Of a stretch of 64,000 nucleotides of DNA, positions 56,286 to 64,000 are shown one piece after another. Origin of the DNA: Clostridia bacterium (GTDB lineage: Bacteria; Bacillota; Clostridia; Christensenellales; CAG-917). The stretch's first letter is position 1, and every line of letters begins with the position of its first letter. The position numbers and the translations under genes are program-made. Below the pieces are notes generated by a model that saw only the letters and a list, made by a program, of their open reading frames with translations, was not told the DNA's origin and made no database searches. The stretch spans positions 62,001 through 126,000 of the forward strand of contig JAFZVB010000013.1 of the NCBI GenBank assembly GCA_017618055.1, read 5' to 3'.

Positions 56286-56602
56286 TAGTACTTCTCTATT
56301 AAAATAGCTAATACATCATCAGCTGTCTTGTCGATAACTGATGCTTTCTCTTTTATTAATTTGTCTGCTTCATCTTGGCCTTGTTGTAAAACCTTGTTGC
56401 GCTCTTCTAATGCCTTCTGTGTTGCTTCAGCTTCTGTTGCTTTAATGTCCTTTCTAGAGCTTAAAACAGCATCTTTTCTTTGCTCTTGAGCCTTGTTTTC
56501 AGCATCTATAACCATCTCTTTTGCTTTTACATTAGCATCTTTGATGATTTCTTGTGCCCTTGCTTCGGCTTCTTTAATTTCTTTTATGACATCTTCTATC
56601 AT
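56285..56602 (-). CDS. ntpF: V-type ATPase stalk subunit G/H (NtpF)
   Basis: A 105-residue coiled-coil stator subunit pairing with E. It starts IEDVIKEIKEAEARAQEIIKDANVKAKEM and stays heptad-rich to the end (AIDKTADDVL-type VIDKTADDVLAILIEKY). It corresponds to NtpF of E. hirae (subunit G or H elsewhere). It follows rpiB by 12 nt, so rpiB and the ATPase genes are probably one transcript. Confidence 0.9.
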
Positions 56603-56614
56603 GATATATTCCTA

Positions 56615-57064
56615 TTATTTAAAATACTTATCTTCAATTTGAGAGATCTTATCTAATCTATTTTGGTGTCTTCCACCTTCATATTCTGCTGTGAGCCATG
56701 CCTTAACAATTGCTTTTGCTTCGTCTGGAGTAATAACTCTTCCACCAAGTGCAATGATGTTTGCATTATTGTGTCTCTTTGTCATCTCGCCCATAAATGT
56801 GTTTGTACAAACAGCTGCTCTAATACCTTTTACCTTATTAGCTGCAATTGAGATACCAATTCCAGTCCCACACATAATAACACCACAATCAAACTTTCCA
56901 CTTGCAACTGCTTCTGCTACCTTTAATGCATAATCTGGATAATCTACAGATGCCTCTGAATATGTGCCAAAATCTTCTACTTCTGCACCATACTCTTGCA
57001 ATGTTTCAAGAACTGCACTTTTTAAAACGATTCCACCGTGATCACAACCAATAGCTACTCTCAT
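56615..57064 (-). CDS. rpiB: Ribose-5-phosphate isomerase B
   Basis: Interconverts ribose 5-phosphate and ribulose 5-phosphate in the pentose-phosphate pathway. The 149-residue product shows RVAIGCDHGGIVLK, DYPDYALKVAEAVASGKFDCGVIMCGTGIGISIAANK (with the catalytic Cys in MCGTGIG) and NANIIALGGRVI. ATG 57064 gives the family length (about 145-150). The nearest Shine-Dalgarno (AAGGGAG) is 13 nt away, which is rather far. An in-frame upstream extension of 17 codons has no family match. It seems to be the first gene of the V-ATPase transcript. Confidence 0.93.
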   Translation of the reverse strand: MRVAIGCDHGGIVLKSAVLETLQEYGAEVEDFGTYSEASVDYPDYALKVAEAVASGKFDCGVIMCGTGIGISIAANKVKGIRAAVCTNTFMGEMTKRHNNANIIALGGRVITPDEAKAIVKAWLTAEYEGGRHQNRLDKISQIEDKYFK

Positions 57065-57100
57065 AATTAATATTGTACTCCCTTTTATAATTACTAAATT

Positions 57101-57129
57101 ATTATATAATATCACACGCGCGATATCTA
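57101..57129 (-). promoter_or_regulatory. Candidate promoter of rpiB / V-ATPase operon
   Basis: Minus strand: -35 TAGATA (57124-57129, four of six consensus), 17-nt spacer, perfect -10 TATAAT (57101-57106). The spacer is G+C-rich (CGCGCG) in an AT-rich region. No other promoter-like sequence is seen within the V-ATPase genes. Confidence 0.5.
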
Positions 57130-57164
57130 TAGCATTTTTTATTTAGTTCTAAATCTAGCCATAC

Positions 57165-57194
57165 ATCCTGTGCACTTTTTAGGGTGCACAAGAT
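57165..57194 (-). terminator. Hairpin downstream of the giant surface protein gene
   Basis: ATCTTGTGCAC and GTGCACAGGAT pair over 11 bp (one G-U) with an 8-nt loop, 10 nt after the stop. There is no U-tract immediately after it, so it may stop transcription weakly or stabilise the mRNA end. Confidence 0.5.
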
Positions 57195-57204
57195 GATTTA
57201 TGCT

Positions 57205-60200
57205 TTAGTCTTTCTTACCGATTGCTCCTGGAGGTGGTGCCTTCTTAGGTGCTGCAGCTTTCTTTTGTCCTACAGCTCCTGGTGGAGGTGCTTTCTTAGG
57301 TGCTTCGGCTTTCTTTGTGCCAACTGCTCCTGGAGGTGGTGCCTTCTTTGGAGTCTCTGCCTTGGTTCCTACAGCTCCTGGAGGTGGTGCCTTCTTAGGT
57401 ACTTCTGGTTCTTCAGGTGCTGGTGCTGGAGCTGGCTCTTCTGGAACTTCTGGTGCAGGAGCTGGTTCTTCTACAACAGGTGGTTCCTCTACAGTTGGAG
57501 GTGTCTCAACTGGAGGCTCTTCTACTATTGGAGGTTCTTCCATTGGTGGCTCCTCTACTGGAGGTGGTACATCCGCTGGTGGTTCTTCTACAGGAGGTGC
57601 CTCAACAGCTGGTTCCTCAGGTGCTGGAGCTGGAGCTTCTGGTGCTGTGTCTTGAACTGGTGCACTTGTGCTCTCTGTTGGAGCTGCTGCTTCGCCTGCG
57701 CCTGCGCCTTGTGCTGCAAGTGCTGCTTTCTTTGCTGCTCTCTTCTTCTTTCCTGCTATTGCAGATGGTACGATGATGATTACTAAGATGATTAGTAATG
57801 CTGCACCTGCTACTGCAATTAACCACCAGTTAGCAAGTAGCCATTCCATAAATGTGTTAACTCTTACGAATACGATTGTATTTACATAATCTGTCTCATA
57901 AGTGATGTTCTTTCCATTTACGGTATATTCTACTTTCTCGAGTGTTCCCTTGTCTGTTACTCTATAAACAGAAGTTTGTTCATCTATTTCATATGATGTT
58001 GGAACCTGAACAGTAACCTTTACTTTTCCGTTTGGTTGAATCATGTAAGTTGTACCGTCATTGTTGTTCATTCTCATTTGAACCTTTAAGATTCCCTTGA
58101 GTGTTGCTGTTTCATAGAACTTAGTTTCGAGACTTGGGATGTTGCTTTCGATTTGTGTATATAATGTATTGTTTGCTTTAATAGCATTATATTGTGCTGT
58201 TGTTGCTGAAGAACTAATCTTAGATGTATAAACAACATTCTCGTATAACAATTGTGTATCTGCATTAAGGATTGTATTTCCAACAGATGTGATAATTGTT
58301 CTTTGCTTGTTGTTTTGGTTATCTAACTTATTAGTACCAACTGTGAAGGAACCGGATACATCACCGCTTAATACGATGTTTGCGCCATATCCTTCTGTGA
58401 ATACGTAGTTGTATACACCCATTTCTGTGATTTCATCTAAGTAGTCTTCTGTATCTAATGAATCTACATTGAAGTACTTAATAATGATTCCACCATCTTC
58501 AACGATTGCATTGAGATCTTCATAATCCCAACCAGCATTAGAAAGCATATCATAGTACTTTTCATCTACACTTAACTTGTAGTTAAGACCAACGACTTCG
58601 CCTTCAGTCTTAATCATTGTGTTCTTGTCATCTTCATTTACTGTAACTTGGATAACTGCACCATGAATTACGAGAGCTCCGTTTGTGAATGTAGAATTGA
58701 AGTTGTATTGATATTGTCCGCCTGGGAAGTTTTCAAGATTCTCTTCTGCTTCATACTTAGCGATAACTGTATATATACCAACTGCTTGAGGTGTTGATAC
58801 AGTCTCTGTGCCCTTTTGATATGTAATACTAATATCTGATGTGCTTGGAGCAACGTTGCTTAGACGAATTGATGCTGTCTTGCTTAATCCATCATAATCT
58901 ACGTCAATTGCTGGGATTGTGATCTTGAATGATGCTTTCTTAATCTTAAGTGTTGCATATCCATACCAATCTTTGAATCCTTCCTTAACGACTTTAACTT
59001 CTGCATAGTATTCACCAGCATTTGTTACGCTTGTTCCAACGAATGATGTCATTTCTGCGTTGGTGTAGTACTTGTATGTTACTGTTCCACCTTCACCGAT
59101 ATAATCTACATTGATTGGGCTACCATTATATGTCTTAATTGTATTTACAACTGAGTAATTTGTAATGTGTGGATATTCAACTAAGAGTTTAGCGATCTTA
59201 TCTGCATCAAATGCTGCGCCAGCCTTGAGTTCTAACTCATAGTTTCTTGCACTTGCACCAGTTAAGTCTATATAGATGTAATAGAATTGACCTGCTTCAA
59301 GCTTATCTGTAACAACTTGTAAATCAGCCATTGTTAATGCAGCTGTTCCTGGGTTTGTTCCATCAAACAATCTAACTTGTGTTGTTGGAGCAACTAATTC
59401 ACCATTTCTAATAAGTTCAGTTGCTGTTTGTCCATTTACAAATCCAGAAAGTTGTGATGTTGTGCTTTGAGCATATCCTAATGCGAATTGTGGGATAGTC
59501 TTAGTTGCATCATAGTTCATGCTATTTGCATAGTTAACTGTTGCGCCCTCTTCATCAACATATACATCTTCTGCATATACATAAACCTTTAATGGGGTTA
59601 CTTCAATGTTACTATGATCATAATTTGTATGGTCACATTCAAATATATAGTTAGTTGCATTTCCACCTTGAATTGTTGCGGAATATGTTCCAACGTTTGT
59701 AGCATTTGTTACATTAGTAATAACTTTTGGTGTATTTAATGAACCTTGAACTGGTACGAATACATAGTTTGTTCCGCCAAGTTCAAATTCTCTTTCGATA
59801 ATTTCAACAGATGTGCAGATGTAATATGTCTCGCCTGGATCTAATGAAGATACTAGTTGATATTCACCAGCATTTTCAATGTAGAAGTGATAATGTTCTT
59901 CATCCATTATTTGTGCATCTGTTGCTTGTACGAATTCAGCATCATATGTGTAGTACTTAACACCTGTTTCACTTGTGTCTGTATCCTTGAAGTATCCGAG
60001 TACTCCATTGATTACATATAAGTCTAATGTATCTGTATTGTGTCCATTTGTAAGAGGTAATGGTTTAGAGATAGAGAATGAAGCATTTGTACTATATCTA
60101 ATTGTATCTACTCTATCTCTAATCATTGTACCATATGGTACTGAATTATCTTCTAACAATGCATGGATTGTTGCTTTCTTGATTTCACCAACTACTGTAA

Positions 60201-63200
60201 CAGTTGTGCTTACTGAAGAATAGTTTGGATCATCTAATTGGAATTCTGGATAATCATCATCATTCAAAATCTTGAATATAATGTTTTGAACTCCGCAGTT
60301 AGATGTTTGATATTCTGCAAGGAATACTATCTTTGCTTTTTGTGCATCTGAGAGTGGGATATCAAAGTTAATTGTATATCCGCCCCACTTGCCTGTTACT
60401 TCGTTATAAGCAAGACCTTCAACACCAGTCTTTTCTGTTGTTCTACCAACGATTACAGCACCATTAATCTTCTTTGTTCCATCATATTGCTTTGCAAAGT
60501 TGTTGGTTTCTGCACCAATCTTGAATGTCAATGCTGCTGGTCCAACGAAGTGGTCGAATTGTTTTACGATAGGTACTTCTGTATATTGTCTCTCATCATA
60601 AGTTGCTGGAGATGATACTGGGATTGTAATAACTGCATCTTCTCTTGCTGCAACATATCTAATTGTATTAGATACATATTGTCCGATGATCTTAGACTCG
60701 TCATCTATTAAGAGTTTTCCACTTGAATAATCTGTATACTTGAATGTCTTAATAGTTACTACTGGAAGTGTAACATATGCTGTTCTATTATCATTCTCTC
60801 TTGCATAGTAGAACTTAGTTGCTGCATAGTCATTTGCTTTTACATATGCTTGATACTTAGCATCATCAACGATAGTTCCATCTAATGCTAAGATAGATGT
60901 ATCTAATACACCAATTAAGCATGTCTTTACATAAGCAATATATTCTGCTGTGAAGTCACCGCTATCATCAAAGATATCGAAGTCTACTTCCTTCTTTAAG
61001 TATAAGTTATAGTTAACTGCTGTTCTTGAAGATACAAGTTTGACACCATAAATTGTTGCTGTATCACTTGATGCATCTCCACCATCTACTACAACATCTT
61101 TTCCACCTAAGAATCCGAATGAGTAGTTTACAGAATAGTTATTTCTATCTCTATCATATGGAACAGAAATGGATGGTTTGATAGCAGATTGTGCGATAGA
61201 ATTTGTTCCATCGTATGTCTTCTTTGCCAAGTCAAAGTTAATTGTTGCATATGAAGGAGTGATTGAACGGTTTGTATAAACTGCTGTGTTTGTTACTTCA
61301 TAGTTTGCAACGTAGTCCATTTCGGAACCAATCTTATTTGTTAATCTTACGTTGTTGATATCTACTCTGATTTCTGTGCCAACATCTCTTTGTGAATATG
61401 TTGCTGTTAATGAGATATCAATATGGTCTGCATCAATTGCTTCTACACCGATGGATGCTGGGTCTTTAATTTCAGCAGATCCTGTTGTTGTTCCATCGTA
61501 TACCTTATTTTCTACAGAAACGCTAACTGGACGTACAACAATGTTCTTTCTATTAATGAGCATTGTTATTGTACTTTCGTATCCAAGTCCTTCTGCTGCT
61601 GCATCATAAACGCCATCTGCAATGAAGTTGCCTAATAATAATTGTGGCTTATCTGTAGCAACTGCTGTCTTGCCTTCTGCGCTTACATTATAGAATGTTC
61701 CATATAATGTGTAGTTGCTGAGAATTGTATTAACTTCATCTTCTGCTAATGAACCTGCATTTGTAAGGATAAGGTTTTCAAATGATACTGCATGACGTAC
61801 CAATAATCCTGTTTCATCAAATGTTACATATGGATACTTAACACCATCTTTTGTAAGCAATACTTTTAAGTTAGCAAGGTCATAAGAAATGTTTTCGAGT
61901 TCTGCATAGATGTCACCCATAAATTCTTTATTATATGATGATCTTACGATGAACTTAGAACTAATTGTAGAAGTGATTGTTGTTGATTCTCTTATTAATG
62001 AAGCATTTACATCTACACTGCCATTATATTGTCTTGCGGCAATTGTAAGTGTTGGTTCAACTTCTGCTCTGAAAATAGATACCTTTAATGTGTCTTCATT
62101 CTTTGCACAGAATTGAGCCCATTCATCTTCTGTAACATTAATTACGTAATTGGATGATGCTTTAGTTGTTGCGCTTTCGATAAATACGTTAACGTTTTGT
62201 GCATCTGCTACATTCTTTACATACTTGAAGTAACTTGTAACACCTTGATATACTACGCTCTTATCATAATTTCCTGCGCCAGGGAATGTTCTTAAGAATT
62301 GTGCTGCATGTGCTTCAAATTCTAAACCTATATCTTCAATGTAGTCTCCACTAATTAATACTCCATCTTTTAGTGTTACATCTACATCTACGAAGCTTGT
62401 TGTATCGTAGTATTTGTTTACACCAACTGCTCTTGCGAAGCTATCTATTGTTAACTCTCTTCTTGTAATGTAAACTGGCATATCCTTAATTGTTAATGTG
62501 AATACACCTGCACCTGGAGTTAATGTAATATCATCATCTTTAATAATAATTTGAGCAGAGTCACCTGAAGTTACATCATAGTTGAATACGATCTTAACTT
62601 CTGTAATGTAATCATTGGATACTGCAGCTGCTGGATAAGCACTTTGTTGTACTGCACTAATGTATGTATTTAACATACTTGATGCACCCATTGATACATC
62701 TGCTGCTCTCATTGTTGTTGTGCCATCATATTGTTTAGAAATAGTAATATCTGACTTAGAAATGTAAATCTTTACTACAGCCTTAACAATTTGAATATGT
62801 TCTGTTGAACCTGGTGTTAATACTGTAATAGAAATTGTTTGGTCTACATAAGGTGTTGTAGCATTGTCTAAATACAATACATAATTTCCTGCGTCTGCAC
62901 CTGTGAGTGATAATGCGCTGAATGTAATTGTTCTATTACCAATTTCTGCACTGTCGTAAACTGCTGTAAATAAAACTGCTACATCGTCACTTGAACGAGC
63001 AAGTTTATCTGAATAGTTAACGGATAAATCTCCAGCATTATATACAACTGATGTTGTTCCATCATATCCTTTGCTTACGCCATAGAAGTCTGTTGTTTGT
63101 CCAAGAATTAACTTTCTTGGTTCAATAACAAATCTTGCGTCATAGTATTCGTCTGCAAATTCAATAATATAGTTTGTATTATTTAATACAAATTCTGTTC

Positions 63201-64000
63201 CAACTGCGAATCCATAATATGCGGCGACACCATTATATGTTGTATTTCCTTGTGCATCTGATGCCGGGTCAAATCTTGAACCCTTTGCAATTAATGCACC
63301 GGTTGTTGCATTATAAACACCACGAACCAATTCACCAGATTCAATGATATTTGCTATAGATGCTGAATATGTAAATGCTATTCCATTTGTTGCATCTGAA
63401 TCTAAGTAACCATAAGGTCTTGTATTCTTTGTTACACTAGGTGTTACAACCAAAGCCTTTGGATTTACTTTTAAAGCAATTGCTGCAACAGCAACATCAT
63501 AACTTGCATCTGCTTCTCCGGAACCATTCTTAACTACTATGCTTTCAACTTGAGCAAGATAGTTGCCTACTGTTGTTGCATTATTAATTCCTGCTGGAGC
63601 AGTCCATTCAATTGTATATCCATCTGGCAAATCTTCAGTTGTGAAGTGTACATTATCCCAAGCTAATGTTGGTGTTCCAACTTCACCATATGTGAATTCA
63701 AATTCTGCTATTTGTGTAACTTTGATTAATGTATTTGAACCATTGTAAATCTTTACATGATATTCAATACTGCTTGAGCTTAAAGCGATTGTAATATTAT
63801 CTGTATTAACTGGTGCTAATGTACCAAGAGTAATTGTATATCTTTGTACAAGATAATTGCCATCTGTTGTATCTGCAATATATGAAGTTCCCAATTCACC
63901 AGTTACATATTCTGATGTGAAATATTTTGCATCTACTGAACTGAATCCATATCTAATTGTTCCAACTGTATCTAATGATTCTTGACCTGCCTCTGGAATT
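57205..64000 (-). CDS. Giant YDG-repeat surface protein with anchored Pro-rich tail (5' end outside window)
   Basis: The frame is open to the right edge, so more than 2260 residues are seen and the N-terminus is missing. The body is made of tandem beta-sandwich modules with the YDG motif (K-x-YDGT, then a hydrophobic strand), with centres at about 63060, 62730, 62405, 62025, 61495, 61210 and 60480 (YDGTTSVVY, KQYDGTTTMR, KVYDGTTTGS, KTYDGTNSIA and KQYDGTKKIN are clear; YYDTTSF and QYNGSVD are degenerate). More divergent MBG-type modules follow at 58.9-60 kb. Near the C-terminus are one membrane helix (WLLANWWLIAVAGAALL, about 57751-57843), a basic stop (KKKRAAKK), then a 180-residue Pro/Glu-rich tail that ends with four KKAPPPGA repeats (57208-57396). 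The tail should be cytoplasmic. YDG and MBG domains are found in adhesins, but binding partners are unknown. Confidence 0.88.
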   Translation of the reverse strand, partial: IPEAGQESLDTVGTIRYGFSSVDAKYFTSEYVTGELGTSYIADTTDGNYLVQRYTITLGTLAPVNTDNITIALSSSSIEYHVKIYNGSNTLIKVTQIAEFEFTYGEVGTPTLAWDNVHFTTEDLPDGYTIEWTAPAGINNATTVGNYLAQVESIVVKNGSGEADASYDVAVAAIALKVNPKALVVTPSVTKNTRPYGYLDSDATNGIAFTYSASIANIIESGELVRGVYNATTGALIAKGSRFDPASDAQGNTTYNGVAAYYGFAVGTEFVLNNTNYIIEFADEYYDARFVIEPRKLILGQTTDFYGVSKGYDGTTSVVYNAGDLSVNYSDKLARSSDDVAVLFTAVYDSAEIGNRTITFSALSLTGADAGNYVLYLDNATTPYVDQTISITVLTPGSTEHIQIVKAVVKIYISKSDITISKQYDGTTTMRAADVSMGASSMLNTYISAVQQSAYPAAAVSNDYITEVKIVFNYDVTSGDSAQIIIKDDDITLTPGAGVFTLTIKDMPVYITRRELTIDSFARAVGVNKYYDTTSFVDVDVTLKDGVLISGDYIEDIGLEFEAHAAQFLRTFPGAGNYDKSVVYQGVTSYFKYVKNVADAQNVNVFIESATTKASSNYVINVTEDEWAQFCAKNEDTLKVSIFRAEVEPTLTIAARQYNGSVDVNASLIRESTTITSTISSKFIVRSSYNKEFMGDIYAELENISYDLANLKVLLTKDGVKYPYVTFDETGLLVRHAVSFENLILTNAGSLAEDEVNTILSNYTLYGTFYNVSAEGKTAVATDKPQLLLGNFIADGVYDAAAEGLGYESTITMLINRKNIVVRPVSVSVENKVYDGTTTGSAEIKDPASIGVEAIDADHIDISLTATYSQRDVGTEIRVDINNVRLTNKIGSEMDYVANYEVTNTAVYTNRSITPSYATINFDLAKKTYDGTNSIAQSAIKPSISVPYDRDRNNYSVNYSFGFLGGKDVVVDGGDASSDTATIYGVKLVSSRTAVNYNLYLKKEVDFDIFDDSGDFTAEYIAYVKTCLIGVLDTSILALDGTIVDDAKYQAYVKANDYAATKFYYARENDNRTAYVTLPVVTIKTFKYTDYSSGKLLIDDESKIIGQYVSNTIRYVAAREDAVITIPVSSPATYDERQYTEVPIVKQFDHFVGPAALTFKIGAETNNFAKQYDGTKKINGAVIVGRTTEKTGVEGLAYNEVTGKWGGYTINFDIPLSDAQKAKIVFLAEYQTSNCGVQNIIFKILNDDDYPEFQLDDPNYSSVSTTVTVVGEIKKATIHALLEDNSVPYGTMIRDRVDTIRYSTNASFSISKPLPLTNGHNTDTLDLYVINGVLGYFKDTDTSETGVKYYTYDAEFVQATDAQIMDEEHYHFYIENAGEYQLVSSLDPGETYYICTSVEIIEREFELGGTNYVFVPVQGSLNTPKVITNVTNATNVGTYSATIQGGNATNYIFECDHTNYDHSNIEVTPLKVYVYAEDVYVDEEGATVNYANSMNYDATKTIPQFALGYAQSTTSQLSGFVNGQTATELIRNGELVAPTTQVRLFDGTNPGTAALTMADLQVVTDKLEAGQFYYIYIDLTGASARNYELELKAGAAFDADKIAKLLVEYPHITNYSVVNTIKTYNGSPINVDYIGEGGTVTYKYYTNAEMTSFVGTSVTNAGEYYAEVKVVKEGFKDWYGYATLKIKKASFKITIPAIDVDYDGLSKTASIRLSNVAPSTSDISITYQKGTETVSTPQAVGIYTVIAKYEAEENLENFPGGQYQYNFNSTFTNGALVIHGAVIQVTVNEDDKNTMIKTEGEVVGLNYKLSVDEKYYDMLSNAGWDYEDLNAIVEDGGIIIKYFNVDSLDTEDYLDEITEMGVYNYVFTEGYGANIVLSGDVSGSFTVGTNKLDNQNNKQRTIITSVGNTILNADTQLLYENVVYTSKISSSATTAQYNAIKANNTLYTQIESNIPSLETKFYETATLKGILKVQMRMNNNDGTTYMIQPNGKVKVTVQVPTSYEIDEQTSVYRVTDKGTLEKVEYTVNGKNITYETDYVNTIVFVRVNTFMEWLLANWWLIAVAGAALLIILVIIIVPSAIAGKKKRAAKKAALAAQGAGAGEAAAPTESTSAPVQDTAPEAPAPAPEEPAVEAPPVEEPPADVPPPVEEPPMEEPPIVEEPPVETPPTVEEPPVVEEPAPAPEVPEEPAPAPAPEEPEVPKKAPPPGAVGTKAETPKKAPPPGAVGTKKAEAPKKAPPPGAVGQKKAAAPKKAPPPGAIGKKD

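Noticed and set aside
57184-57786. Plus-strand 200-codon frame rich in Trp, Cys and Leu opposite the giant protein's tail
   Set aside because: It is the antisense of the GC-richer Pro/Glu repeat DNA, has no ribosome site and no plausible fold, and the minus-strand frame is clearly coding.

Overview
The window looks like a low-GC (roughly one third G+C) Firmicutes chromosome, most likely an uncultured gut Clostridia lineage. The evidence is the strong AGGAGG-type ribosome sites, TTGACA/TATAAT promoters with frequent extended TGn -10 boxes, WhiA, a B12-dependent MetH with a separate reactivation domain, a V-type ATPase and many small lipoproteins whose signal peptides end in a ...ACNKK lipobox. 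The order-level guess (Christensenellales-like) is only an impression. Most genes lie on the minus strand in tightly packed, often 1-nt-overlapping operons. I see no tRNA, rRNA, insertion sequence, prophage or CRISPR array.

Layout: (1) 1-2.8 kb: a partial DUF4160 gene with an operator-like palindrome in its promoter, an RlmI-type rRNA methyltransferase, a frameshifted DUF1294 gene and a YtqA/YhcC-type radical SAM protein. (2) 2.8-9.5 kb: three GNAT acetyltransferases, guanine deaminase, a HAD-phosphatase lipoprotein, a TfoX-N protein, RlmD and an esterase. (3) 9.6-14.9 kb: PfkA, a lipoprotein with a Gly/Gln repeat linker, an acidic-tailed membrane protein and a membrane-embedded LuxR-type regulator. 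(4) 14.9-24.3 kb: dnaE, whiA, a PHP phosphoesterase, uvrC, a membrane protein, a degenerate J-domain protein and a DUF5685 protein. (5) 24.3-30.6 kb: trpS, thrC, a small P-loop ATPase, prfA, a YqhQ(DUF1385)-PrmC fusion, and rpmE with a structured leader. (6) 30.6-38.6 kb: a riboswitch-like attenuator ahead of a TM1266-family regulator and an NMT1-type ABC transporter, then a large lipoprotein with a LolD/FtsX-type ABC exporter. (7) 38.7-45.2 kb: a probable leaderless YhhN gene, queH, the metF / MetH-activation / metH set, and on the plus strand a cobalamin riboswitch driving a DUF4430 lipoprotein and an ECF S component, i.e. B12 uptake beside B12 use. (8) 45.2-47.9 kb: a complete DpnII-type GATC restriction-modification system with an HTH-Dam fusion and a palindromic operator. 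(9) 48-57.1 kb: rpiB plus a V-ATPase operon in Enterococcus hirae ntp order, with the sodium-binding residues kept in the K subunit and a frameshift in the B subunit. (10) 57.2-64 kb: a giant YDG-repeat surface protein, open at the window edge, with a C-terminal anchor and an unusual Pro-rich tail ending in four APPPGA repeats.

The most interesting signals are the attenuator upstream of the TM1266/NMT1 transporter operon (perfectly exclusive antiterminator and terminator), the B12-uptake riboswitch cassette, the HTH-Dam fusion with its operator, the membrane-tethered PrmC, the giant protein's tail, and two net single-base frameshifts in otherwise intact genes, which may be sequence errors. 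All functions are inferred from sequence motifs read by eye; no database search was run.
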